Origin: Talpa occidentalis
Taxonomy: Eukaryota > Chordata > Mammalia > Eulipotyphla > Talpidae
NCBI RefSeq assembly: GCF_014898055.3
Contig: NW_023601104.1
Coordinates: forward strand, 70,911,106 to 70,975,105
Length of the DNA stretch: 64,000 bases
Direction of reading: 5' to 3'
In this document: positions 1 to 10,205 of the stretch, piece by piece
Layout of the letters: each line of letters starts with the position of its first letter
How positions within the stretch are numbered: the first letter of the stretch is position 1
Notes under the pieces: model-generated
What the model saw: the letters and a program-made list of their open reading frames with translations, nothing else
The model's database searches: none
What the model was told of the DNA's origin: nothing
Translations under genes and position numbers: made by a program

Positions 1-698
1 AAACAAAGGAAATTTCATAATGAGATTACTGTGGCTCAAAATGTAGTCACTAGATTCATCCTTTTCACATTGTTCATGTCCAAACCTCCGGAAACAAGAT
101 GCATATTTCAAGCATGCCTAACACGGTTGTTAATGCTCTGTCCTCTGAACTGCCTTGAAGATCGATGAGACCTAAAGCAGCCCCAGCCAAAAACGTGCAA
201 TTTTAGAAGTACTATAATAATTCACACACACACACACACATACACACACACAGAGACACACACACACACTTTTCAAGTCTGTCACATTAATTGTGAATCT
301 AATTCAATTTAAAATGCTACAGAACCTTTTTGTTTTTACTCTCCACTTAAATCTTTTGCTTCTCATGTAATAAACAGGGTGGGTTTGGGGGAGAGGGTGC
401 TAAACTCTCATTCCTGCCTATGCGCAGTGGGTAAGAGACGAAAGTATGGTTAGAACAGTTCCGGCCTCTGTATCTCTGTTCCCCAGTCCCCACCCAGAGA
501 CTCACATCCCTTGATGGCAACTCAACATTGACAACAGCTGATATTTTTATCTCCTTCCATCACTTCCAGGTCTTATTTTTCTATTAGTTCCAAGTTCAGA
601 ACAAGGAAAAGGTGATGATTACTCATCAACCCCAACACTATCAGAAACACTGTTGCTGTAGGAAAATTAGCCACCACCACTCCTGTGGGCCTTGGTTT

Positions 699-702
<4 letters not shown>
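1..702. other. Intergenic, no gene; contains (CA)n
   Basis: AT-rich sequence in which I recognise only a CA microsatellite at about 223-269. No coding signal or interspersed repeat was recognised. Confidence 0.6.
223..269 (+). repeat. (CA)n microsatellite
   Basis: About 47 bases of CA dinucleotides with a few interruptions (TA, AGAG). Confidence 0.95.
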
Positions 703-729
<27 letters not shown>

Positions 730-1023
730 GGCATGTTTTTTATTTATTTATTTGTTTGTTTGTTTGTTTTGTTTATACATGCACTGGGTACAGTCAGAAG
801 CACGGGAGGGTGAGAGAATTCACCAGAGCCAGAGCGGGGGGCAGAGCAGGCAGAAGGACCAAAGTACACTGCTGAGGGGAGCAGCGTGCGGCAGGAGAGG
901 TCTGCGCGCCATGCGGGACCCTCCGCCAGTGGCCGGGGAGCAGCCGGGGATCGAACCGGCGCCGCAGAGGCCGCGGGCAGCTTCGCAACCCAGCGCTCAA
1001 CCGCTGCGCCACTGGGGAGGCCC
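703..1023 (-). repeat. tRNA-derived SINE, young subfamily, with extended 3' tail
   Basis: Full-length copy read on the minus strand: tRNA-like head with B box (GGTTCGATCCC), core CTGCTCCCCTCAGCAGTGTA, and a tail of (CAAA)n(TAAA)n. After this tail comes a short non-repeat segment (CATGCCTCTATTT) and then an A22 run. Target-site duplication GGGCCTTGGTTTCTTT flanks the element (about 687-702 and 1024-1039). Confidence 0.93.
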
Positions 1024-1517
1024 GGGCCTTGGTTTCTTTGTCTGAGAAGCATCATCCTATGATGAACCTCTCCAACGCCCCCTCCATCTTGGACAGCCTG
1101 TAGTTCCATAACTGCAACTCACATCTCCAACAGTGAATCAAATCAAAGTAGCCTAAGAAATGTTACCCAAAAAAGGAAATTTTACTTACATTGGCTTTCA
1201 TTGACCTTGGGGAAAAAATTAGTAAATGATAATGAATCTTGAAAGCAGTGTCAGTTTAATAGAAATAGGAAATAGAGAAAGTGCCCCAGGCACTCTATTG
1301 AGGAAGCTATGTAATGGGCTAACAAGAGTTTAGCCCATGGAAATTGGATTTTGTAGGCAAGCAGAATGACAAGGCTTTAAAATGGATCTCTGAAACTCCA
1401 TATTGAAATAATCTCTAATATCTAGAGTGCAGCCCAGAACACTGACAAAGCATATAGAAGATCCTTCAGCCTAGCACCAGCCTACACTCACACTTAGTAT
1501 CAGCTAGTGTTTTTTTA

Positions 1518-1780
1518 TTTTTATTTTTTTATAATTATTTATTTATACAAGCACTGGGTACAGTCAGAAGCACGGGAGGGTGAGAGAATTCACCAGAGCC
1601 AGAGTGGGGAGCAGAGCAGGCAGACTGACAAAATACACTGCTGAGGGGAGCAGTGGGCGGCAGGAGAGGTCTGTGCGCCATGTGGGACCCTCGCCGGCAG
1701 CAGGGGATTGAACCGGCGCTGCAGAGGCTGCGGGCAGCTTCGCAGCCCAGCGCTCAACCGCTGCGCCACCAGGGGAGGCC
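1518..1780 (-). repeat. tRNA-derived SINE, young subfamily
   Basis: Full-length copy with a 17-bp target-site duplication CAGCTAGTGTTTTTTTA at 1501-1517 and 1781-1797. It carries a small deletion after the B-box region compared with other young copies. Confidence 0.93.
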
Positions 1781-1831
1781 CAGCTAGTGTTTTTTTAGTC
1801 TTGTTTTGTGTTCAACATATATGAAGCACTT

Positions 1832-2205
1832 TTTAAAAAAAAATTTTTGATTGAGGTGACATTGATTCACAACATTGTGTATGATTTAAAGGCATAGGGT
1901 CACACTCTTCAGGTGCATGTTACCATACTACACCCACCACCAAGGCCCATAGTGATACACCATAGTCTATTTTGCTCCCTCCAAGCTTTTTCTCCGCTCA
2001 CCTCCACCCCCCACCCCCACCCCGCCTCAATCCTACAGTCATATTTCTAGGGCTTTTCACTGGTTTGGTTTTATCTGATCCTTTGTTTTGTTTCTCTATA
2101 TTTCTCATATAAACAAAACTAACCAGTATCCGTATTGGTCTTTTTCCTTCTGACTCATTTCACTTAGCATATTCCCCTCCAGTTCCATCCATGCCGTCAC
2201 AAATG
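1832..2205 (-). mobile_element. LINE-1 3' end fragment
   Basis: The plus strand reads as the reverse complement of a LINE-1 ORF2 tail and 3' UTR (for example the GACTCATTTCACTTAGCAT segment and the CCATCCATG segment). It has a C-rich stretch near 2000-2030 and ends at the poly-A side near 1832. It is non-coding and 5'-truncated. Confidence 0.75.
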
Positions 2206-2345
2206 ATATAATATTAATAGTTCTGTTTTACCTATGAAGAAACTGAAGTTAAGTCATTGCCCAATGTCACAAAGCTAAATGTAGCGGAGCAAGGATTTGA
2301 ACTTAGTGTCCTGAGTCCATGACCTCAACCTCTTTGTTATAGTTC
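2206..2345 (-). repeat. MIR SINE fragment
   Basis: Contains the antisense MIR core: a GAAGAAACTGAAG-like segment, CAATGTCACA, and GGATTTGAACTTAGTG. Old and diverged. Confidence 0.75.
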
Positions 2346-2992
2346 TGACAGTATTTAAATATTATTTATAATTTCTGTTTACATTTCCATTTCTATTACT
2401 AATCCATAAGAGTTACTGTCTCCACAAATCCCTAGTATTACATCTGAACAGACAATAACACAATAGCCAATAAACACAAATGATGAATAAAGGACTTTAG
2501 TGCAGACATTTCACTGCTCTTCACACTCTATTATATCATGAAGCCCTGGGGCAGCTTATGCTGTTTCTTCTGCCCAACAGTCTCCTCTTCTTCCTTCAAG
2601 AGTGTGTTCAATTTCATGCCCTTATGTTCTTTCCACCGATCTTCCAAAGAGAAAAATATGTCACATGGAAAACTAGGCACATAAAAAGGAACTAGAATCA
2701 GAATGGATAGCATTTACTTTTCAATCAGCATCAGCTAACAACAGCTCCCAAATCTGCATGACCTAACATAATAAAATCAGTCAACAGAAGCAAAGGGCAA
2801 TCTCTGCATTCATTAAGGGAGAGACTCCATCTAAAATTGCCACCATGCTCAAGATTTGGCCTAGCAGGCCATCTTGGAAGGATAAGAGAGTCCAGAGGGC
2901 TGAAAGCCTAAAAGAGATACCTCATTTCTACCCACATCCCACTGGCCATAACATAGTCTCAGGGCCCTGACCTAACTGCAAGCAAGGTTGAA
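2346..2992. other. Intergenic, nothing recognised
   Basis: No gene, RNA or clear repeat recognised. The ORF on the minus strand here has no family resemblance I know. Confidence 0.5.
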
Positions 2993-3007
2993 GAATGAGG
3001 TTGTCCT

Positions 3008-3601
3008 CACTATGGAGAGCTGTGTGGAGGTTCCTTAATCTGCTAAAAATGGAGCTTCCATATGATCCAGCAATCCCACTCCTAGGTATCTACCCAAAGG
3101 ACACAAAAACATTAATTCAAAAGAACAACTGCACCCCTATGTTTATAGCAGCACTATTTACAATAGGTAAGCTATGGAAACAACACAAATGCCCCAGAAT
3201 AGATGACAGGATCAAGAAGATGTGGTACATATACACAATGGAATATTACTCAGCATTCAAAAAAGATAAACTCATGCCATTTGCAGCAACATGAGTGGAG
3301 CTGGAAGAGATCATGCTCAGTGAAATAAGCCAGAAAGAAAAAGAAAAATACTGGATGGTCTCACTCATAGCAGGAATTTAGAAAACCTAAATAAGAGACC
3401 AGGAAAAAGACTAATTATAATAAAGTAAAAATCAAAATCAAAGGCAACTATAAACCAGGGACACACTACAGAGGGGAGAGAAGGGAATAGCATCAAAACA
3501 AGGATGGTGGGAATTTTATGGGCGCTATAACCAAGATGAAAATGCACACATTGCACAAAAATGAAAAATGATGTAAAAATATATATATAATAAAATAAAA
3601 G
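3008..3601 (+). mobile_element. Young 5'-truncated LINE-1 with target-site duplication
   Basis: About 594 bp: the last ~95 codons of LINE-1 ORF2 (ending FKKDKLMPFAAT, stop at 3292-3294), then the 3' UTR and an (ATAA)-rich tail. It is flanked by the 15-bp target-site duplication GAATGAGGTTGTCCT (2993-3007 and 3602-3616). The ORF2 tail is open but lacks endonuclease and reverse-transcriptase domains, so the copy is dead on arrival. Confidence 0.93.
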
Positions 3602-3679
3602 GAATGAGGTTGTCCTGCATGCTCAAGAAGAAAATGAGATAAATCTGATGAACAGATAATATCGTTCCCACCACAGCTT

Positions 3680-3865
3680 CCTCACAATGATACAGGATAA
3701 TGTCTTCAAAATTCTAATGTAAACTTTCTCACGATGCTACCAAAAATGTAAGCGAGGAAGTAAATAAAGAAGAAAACATGGATCCAGGAATCAGGGTTCT
3801 AACAGAAAAAGAGTTCAAGAGAATCCAAAAATTATGCAAGTCTCAGAGAATGACAAACCCAAACT
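3680..3865 (+). repeat. Old L1/HAL1-like fragment (tentative)
   Basis: Segments such as TCTTCAAAATTCT and AACATGGATCCAGGAATCAGG resemble the region after ORF1 in HAL1/L1M elements. Short and diverged. Confidence 0.4.
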
Positions 3866-4274
3866 AGAGCAGAAGTAGGATGAGAAAAGGGGAAGAAATC
3901 TGGTCATACGTGTACTCTGCTGTATCACTACCTTCCATGGAGTTTGTACACCTGTCAATCTTACCTAATTTCAATAATTTACCTTTGAATATTTTGCTTA
4001 ATTTAGGCAACACTTGTCAATCACTTAGTTCTACCCATGCTTCCAAAAGTTTGTTGCAAGTGGTTAAGTGGTTCTGTTATCAGATGGTTATCAGTCTGCA
4101 GGACCATTTAGAATGCAGTGGAGGTAACCGCAAGGATCTATTAGAATACTTAACCACATTTTTTGAATGTGAGGGTTTCAGTTGTCTTTTCAATAATTAC
4201 CATCCTACAGTCATCTAATAGATGACAGTCACTACCTCTATTGAGAACAGAGAAAAAAAACTTAACAGTTCTTG

Positions 4275-4510
4275 CCATTCAGGAGCTCTTAGCCCAAAGG
4301 AATAGACTGAAAAGAGGTCAATCATTTCAACAGTGATGTGATATGACAGAGATATTTTAAGGGGCTATGAGTAGGAGGAGGGAGAGAAGGCTTCCTGGGA
4401 TAAGGCCTCTAAGCATGTAAAGGACTTGGGAGCAAAGGTGTCAAGAGAAAGAAAAGGGCATTTGGGGTAGAGGAAAGAACATGAAAAAGCTCAGAAGAGA
4501 AAATTCACTA
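4275..4510 (-). repeat. L2 fragment
   Basis: The plus strand carries the antisense L2 3' region: GAAGGCTTCCTGGGATAAGG followed by a GGCATTTGGGGTAGAGG-type block. Diverged. Confidence 0.55.
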
Positions 4511-4666
4511 GAGTCAGGGAATCAAATTGTTTGGCTACAGAGTGGAGAGACATAACATGGAGACACATCCAGAGGGAACAAGGGCCAGTGCTACTGCACG
4601 GAAACTGGGGGAATCGTCACATGACTGATATGGAAACAGCTTTGGGGGGGGGGGGCTGTTGTGTGG

Positions 4667-5875
4667 AGCGATAGCCATCCAAGGTGAGTTCCCCATAGAG
4701 GACAGGTTACCGTCTGTGGGTTCTTCACCCACATGCACAATTGCAAGGCCACTCAGGGCACAGCAATGGGGTTTATTTAACAAAAAAGAGAAACAAAAAG
4801 TTCCTAAGGCCACAAATGGTGGGCTATCTCATCCCAGATAGTGTCCACAGTGTGCAAAATTCCCAAACAAAAGGGCCGCTCACCCAAAATGGCGCTGTCC
4901 CATTAACAAGGGCCTGGAGCTCCTGGCAGCTTGCAGCAGCAGGCCACAATCCAACTCACCGCCCTTGGAGGTGCTCACAGGGTGGGGGTCGCTGAGATGA
5001 CTTTGCAGCAGCCCCAGCCACAGTCTGAAGGTTGGAGTGGACAGCACCAGACGCTGGACCAGGCAGCAACGGAGGCAGCAGCACCAGAGGCAGTGCTGGA
5101 TGATTAACAGCTCTCAAAAGTGACCCAGACCTCAGTGCGAGCCACCCGTCAGCAGTGCCAGCCCACCACTGGTCACTAGGCTCCATGGTGTCAGAAACAC
5201 TGTGTTAGCAGCCTTTGTGAGGTGCTGGCCCATGCCAACAGCTCTTTGAGACACCAGGCTCAGGGCTTTGGTGCTGCTTTCAGGTGCAGGCCAGAGGCAG
5301 GGCCAGAGGCAGGTGCAGCCAGCCTGCCCACTGAAAAGCTTTTCATCTCTTCTCTCTTCAGAAATCAGAAACCAAGCGAGAGCACAAGAGCCCCAAGCTA
5401 GCCCCTGCCCTGCCTTATTCCTCTCTCTGGGACCTGCCTCTAGGACCCGCCCACTCCCCCTACAAGTCTGATTGGGTTCTTTCCAACCCTGTGACTGATT
5501 GAACCATTTACCAAAGGGCTCATAGCTCACACCTGATCAGGCCATTCTGCAGCTCGGGCACCAAATCACGGGCCTTTCTACTGCCTGCAGCTGGGGGTAG
5601 CCATGGGGTTGGAGCTGGCCCCGTGGGGCCCCTAGCACCTCCCTGAAGTCCTGAACCAGAGGCTGCATGCCCTGGGGCAGTGTGGTAGAGGAACCACTGC
5701 TGCCCACCATCACTGCTGGCCTCTGCCTGCAGCCTGAGCCCCAACAGGGCCGCTGGTTGTGAGCAACAAAATAACTCACCACCTGCTGACACTTGCACTG
5801 CCCACAGTTTCTGGGCCACGAGGGGGCAGGGTGAGAGAGGTGTCTCCAGTTTCAATTTGACCAGCTAACAGTTTC
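4667..5875 (-). repeat. GC-rich LTR-like block, probable solo LTR
   Basis: A roughly 1.2-kb GC-rich island in AT-rich surroundings. Read on the minus strand it has a CCAATCAG box, an AT-rich TATA-like segment (GGAATAAGGCAGGG), GC-rich sequence, then a TTAAATAAACC polyadenylation signal at about 4769-4779, and it ends in ...CACACAACA next to a G-run. This order (U3 boxes, poly(A) signal, CA end) fits a retroviral LTR. No gag, pol or env remains are seen. Boundaries are uncertain and I found no clean target-site duplication. A non-LTR GC-rich relic is possible. Confidence 0.45.
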
Positions 5876-6085
5876 GAATAGATCCCTTTGACGGGAGAAA
5901 TGAAACGTGTAGATGCAGGAGGGAGGGTGAGATTAGAAAGAGGAGACTATGACAGACAAGAGGCCTCTAAAGCAAGGAGGGAAGAAATCCTGAGTGTGGA
6001 CCAAGACAATGGAAGTGAGGACAAAAGAGGAGCAATGATGGAACAAATGAAATCTATTTGGGATGTTAACTCAGCAGGGTCTAGT

Positions 6086-6337
6086 GGGGGCCTCCCTGGT
6101 GGCACAGGGGTTACAAACAGCACCATCAAGCATGAGTTTGATCCCTGGCCAGGGAGAAACCACATGGCGCAGCAGACCTCTCCTCTCTCACCCGCTGCTC
6201 CCCTCAGCAGTGTATTTCGTCAGTCTGCCTGTTCTGTTCCCCACTCTGTCTCTGGTGAATCCTCTCACCAACCCCCCACACCTCTGGCCTGTACCCCAGC
6301 TCTTGTGTGCATAAATGAATAAATCTTAAAAAAAAAA
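6086..6337 (+). repeat. tRNA-derived SINE, older subfamily
   Basis: Full-length copy with head GGGCCTCCCTGGTGGCACAG, core and AATAAATCTTAAAAA tail. Target-site duplication GGGTCTAGT at 6077-6085 and 6340-6348. Confidence 0.92.
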
Positions 6338-6463
6338 GGGGGTCTAGTTAAGAAGGGTGAGAGAAGGAAGGCCTCATAAACGACCCAGGTAACTGGCTTT
6401 GCTTACTGAGTTAATCAGACCTTTGGCCCAGCAGGGATGGATTGGAGGCAGGAGACACTGTTT

Positions 6464-6661
6464 GTTTTTGTTTTTGTTTTTTTGGCTTTTCAGGCCTTTT
6501 ATTTTTAAGATTTATTTATTTATTTATGCAAGCACTGGGTACAGTCAGAAGCGCGGGAGGGTGAGAGAATTCACCAGAGCCAGAGCGGGGAGCAGAGCAG
6601 GCAGAAGGACTGAAGCACACTGCTGAGGGGAGCAGCGGGCGGCAGGAGAGGTCTGCGCGCC
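6464..6661 (-). repeat. 5'-truncated SINE, young type, with target-site duplication
   Basis: The tRNA head and B box are missing: the copy starts (minus strand) at GGCGCGCAGACCTCTCC and runs through the core to the tail. A 17-bp duplication GGCAGGAGACACTGTTT flanks it (6447-6463 and 6662-6678). Between the AAATCTTAAAAATAAAA tail and the duplication lies an extra GGCCTGAAAAGCC followed by (CAAAAA)n. Confidence 0.9.
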
Positions 6662-6961
6662 GGCAGGAGACACTGTTTTGACATTGAAATATCTACCAGA
6701 CCTCTGAGACATCTGCTCAGAGTTGCACGTGTGGGTCTGCAGGTCAGAGAAAGTTTGGGTCAAAAGAGAAAACAATTGAGTCATCTGTAAATAGGGCTAA
6801 TGGAAGCCCATGGGGATGCACAAGCTTTCCCAGGAAAGATGTCTAGTAAAGGAAAGAGGAGTAAGGTCAATAAGGAGTCTCAGCTTAGTACCCAGCTCAT
6901 TTAGACCAAAGTATTTCTCTCAGGCTTTCCATAGCGCCTTGACATAACACCCATCATTTTT

Positions 6962-7217
6962 TTAAAGATTTATTCATTTATGCATACAAGATCTGGGGTA
7001 CAGGCCAGAGGTGTGAGGGGTGAGAGGATTCACCAGAGACAGAGTGGGGAGCAGAACAGGCAGACTGACTGAAATACACTGCTGAGGGGAGCAGCGGGAG
7101 AGTCAGGAGTTTAGCACCATGTGGGTAGCTCCCTGGCCGGGGATTGAACTCGTGCTGCAGTGGCTGCAGGTAGCTTCAAAGGTTGTGTCTCAACCCCTTG
7201 TGCCACCAGGGAGGCCT
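6962..7217 (-). repeat. tRNA-derived SINE, older subfamily
   Basis: Full-length copy, diverged (GGGGATTGAACTCGTGC in place of a clean B box). Short target-site duplication CATCATTTTT at 6952-6961 and 7221-7230. Confidence 0.9.
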
Positions 7218-7230
7218 AAACATCATTTTT

Positions 7231-8536
7231 ATAGCCGTGTACTTCCCCGCTGCATTGGACAACTTGAATGTAGGAACACAATCTTATTTGATTTAGTATC
7301 CATGGGCTCAAATGCACAACTAAGAATATTCTATATGTTCAATAAATATTTAACAACAACTATATATTCATTTTATAGATGAAACAAAAAACAATAGCAA
7401 GTGTGACGTGTTTCAAATTTAGAAAAGTACCAGGAGTCTGCCAGTCTGCTAGTAGGTCACTCAAGGAGAATTTCAATCTAAATCTAAAAACACACCCCTT
7501 CTTTCTGCCCCTTCATTCTCTTTTCTCACTTCTAAGCCAAAGTCTGGTGTCTAGGCACTACCATTTATTTCCTTTCATCACCATGAAAACAGGAGTATTT
7601 TATTTTTCTGGATTTTCCAGGCTCACATTTGAAACTAAATTTAAAAGCTGAGGAATAGTCTTGATTGACTTCTACTCCCCAGTTCATTGTCCCCAAGCCC
7701 AGGCAGGTGGGGTGAGGTCAGCTCCAGTCGGGAGAATCACCTGCATGACAGCACCAGCTCGGGGAAAAGTGGCCATGGTTATTCTACGTGAGGCTTTTGT
7801 AATCAGAACCTCTCCCCAGGGACAGTTTATTGACACTGGAAATTCGTCATGGTTACAAAGCACTTTGATTTCACAAAAATAAGAGATCCTCTCTGCTGAG
7901 GTGGCAAGTAGTGCTTTGTTTTTATACACAGATTAACAGAGGAAGAACCACAAGTTCAGTGTTAAAAGAGCCAAGATTTTTCTCCCCTCCCTGAACCAGA
8001 TACCAGCCTAATCAGGAGTCAGTGATTTGTGTTTCTAGTCACATAGTCACGAAATGAAAGAGAAGAGAGCATTCAGGAGAAAGTAAAGATGGATGGCATT
8101 TTGTGTCTGCAGGAGGATAAGGCCAACTCTTGCCTTTTCTGTCTCTTCAAGTATTCATGTTCCCAGTCGTTGTGTCCTGCTTGGCACTTAACTAGGCAAA
8201 TGCAGTTAAGACTCTATACTTAGCACATTGTAATGGCTCAACTGGCAAAAGCCAATTAAAATGCCAACTAAAAAGCAAAACAAACAAACAAAAAAGGTGA
8301 CAAAATTCTGGGCTTTGGCCAGAATTGTTCAGTTAGTACAATGTAGCCAAGATCGGGGACTGAGATTCCAGACAAAGGCAGAACTCTCACTACACCTGAG
8401 CAATGGCAGCAATTAAACCAACTCCAGAACCCCATGGCAGTGATCAGCATTTAGCCAGAATGCTCTCCCCATTCCCACCTTGAGACTGCAGACTACAGGC
8501 TCATGGTGCCATTTCCTTCCTAAAAATAGAAAATTA
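7231..8536. other. Intergenic, nothing recognised
   Basis: No exon, RNA gene or clear transposon seen. ORFs of 62-90 codons on both strands have no recognisable family features. Confidence 0.5.
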
Positions 8537-8607
8537 TATACATACATTTATATACGTACATACATACAGTTAAGCATGTGTATGTGTGTGTGCATACACA
8601 CACACCA
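8537..8607 (+). repeat. Compound ATAC/TG/CA simple repeat
   Basis: TATATACATACATTTATATA-like units, then TGTGTATGTGTGTGTGC and ATACACACACACACC. Confidence 0.85.
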
Positions 8608-9060
8608 AATACTGGCAAAGATGTGGTGCAAATAAATGACATGCCCAAATTCTGGCAACCTCATAAATTCAAGGAAAGGTTTTTATCCTCCCTGGAATTT
8701 ATCCTAAAGGGAAAGAATTTAGATTGAGAACACAAGTAATGCAGTGTACATTCATTAAACCATTATTTTACAAAAATCACAATAGAAAACACACAAGGAT
8801 AGGAAATGATCAAATTATCTACACTATGGAATAATATTTATCAATTAAATTTATAAGGACAATAGCAGGTAGAAAGGCACAGGGCATAAGGCTCAGAGAA
8901 AAATTAAGATGCAAATTGTGCATAATAAATGATACAACTTATATCTGTTTAACAATTGTGCAAGCCTGTGGATAAAAACTGGAAAGTCATTGAGAAAATA
9001 ACTGTTTTTTTTAGGTGACTAGTTTTTTTGTGTCAGGCATAAAAACCAAACTACTTCAAA
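8608..9060 (+). repeat. Old LINE-1 3' region (L1M-type)
   Basis: Contains diverged L1M features: AAATACTGGCAAAGATGTGG, CTACACTATGGAATAATAT, and a 3' UTR-like segment ending GTGGATAAAAACTGG. Confidence 0.6.
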
Positions 9061-9109
9061 TCTTCAAAAGAAAGTTCTGATACTGTTGAAACAATTTCAA
9101 AGAGAGGAC

Positions 9110-9490
9110 AAAAACAATTAATTTTACAAAGGTACTCACACTAAAACCAGAACAAGAGAACAGCAGAAAAGAAAACTATAATTTTATTTCCTTATGAATA
9201 CTGATGTAAAAATGATAAATAAAATATTAGCAAGTCAAATCCAGAAATATATTAAACAATACAGCATGCCCAGGTTGGCCTATTCCATACATGGAAGGAT
9301 GATTCAGTAACAAGAAATCTTTTCATATAAATCTTCATATTAATAGATCGAAGTAGAAAAAAAACACATGATGTCATCACAACAGAGGCTAGAAAAGCAT
9401 GTGATAAAATAAACACAACAGATATTCCTCATTTAAACTAATAATTTCAACTAATAATAATTCCTCATTTACTAATTCTTAATAAAATAG
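9110..9490 (+). repeat. LINE-1 ORF2 internal fragment
   Basis: Matches the LINE-1 reverse-transcriptase region at DNA level: ATTAGCAAGTCAAATCC, AGCATGCCCAGGTTGGC, CATGGAAGGATGATTCA, and AGCATGTGATAAAATAAAC. It lies after a 3' end fragment in the same orientation, so it is a separate insertion or a rearranged copy. Many stops. Confidence 0.7.
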
Positions 9491-9729
9491 GGGGGTAAAT
9501 GGTACCTCCTCTATATCTATACACAGGAACATAGTTAAACTAATTTTTATTATTCAAAACCATGAAAACACAGTAACAGCTAATTGATCTGATGAATTTC
9601 TTGAACACTAAATAGGTGTAATAACTATTCAAAGACTCGAGGACAGAACCTGTTTTATGAGAGTGCACTGGTCTGTGCAGGTTGCATCTTCAAATCCAAG
9701 TTACTTTACCTCCGTACCATAAGAAAGCT

Positions 9730-10205
9730 TTGATCTGCCAACTCCCATTCTCTATATTCTCTAGTGGTTTCCCATCACATCGACAGGCAATTCCAAGTCC
9801 CTTCTGTGGTCTCCAGGAACCCACATGTTCTCACCATTAATCTCCCTCTTACCATGGATCTCCATCCCTTCAGAAACACATCACGCACATTCCTGCCCTG
9901 GAAGTTTGGGCACCTGCTGTTCCTTCTACCTGAAACCTCCTTTCCGCAACTGTTTTAATGGCTCACTCCCTCACTTTATTTACTTCCCTGACCATACTGA
10001 GTCAAATAGCATACCTCTCGGACATACTATCTGCCACCAACACTCCCTACCTCCTCCCCTGCTGGATCACCTGACACCATATTACGTATCATGTATATAT
10101 TGTCTTCTCTACTATCACAAAGTAATTTCATGTACTTTAACATGTTGTATTGCTGCATTGTTAGCACCTAGGACAGTGCCTGGAACACAGTAGCTGCTAA
10201 ATAAA
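9730..10205 (+). repeat. L2 3' end
   Basis: Sense L2: CTGTTCCTTCTACCTGAAAC, the GCTCACTCCCTCACTT segment, and the diagnostic end AGGACAGTGCCTGGAACACA followed by GTAGCTGCTAAATAAATA. The open frames here are antique repeat sequence, not a gene. Confidence 0.8.

Noticed and set aside
744..1109. Overlapping ORFs of 72-121 codons on both strands
   Set aside because: They lie wholly or mostly in a SINE insertion whose GC-rich body lacks stops. The same spurious ORFs recur in other SINE copies (6063-6322, 25063-25281, 45981-46265, 58691-58963).
2995..3294. 99-codon ORF that looks protein-like
   Set aside because: It is the C-terminal end of LINE-1 ORF2 in a 5'-truncated insertion, not a host gene. 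The same holds for 42672-43070.
3880..4218. 112-codon plus-strand ORF
   Set aside because: Longest ORF outside repeats in the first 5 kb, but it has no start context, splice sites, family motif or neighbour support that I can see. Best treated as chance without a conservation test.
4956..5855. Long GC-rich ORFs on the minus strand (76-132 codons)
   Set aside because: They sit in an LTR-like block with frames overlapping each other; amino-acid content is low-complexity and no retroviral or host domain is visible.
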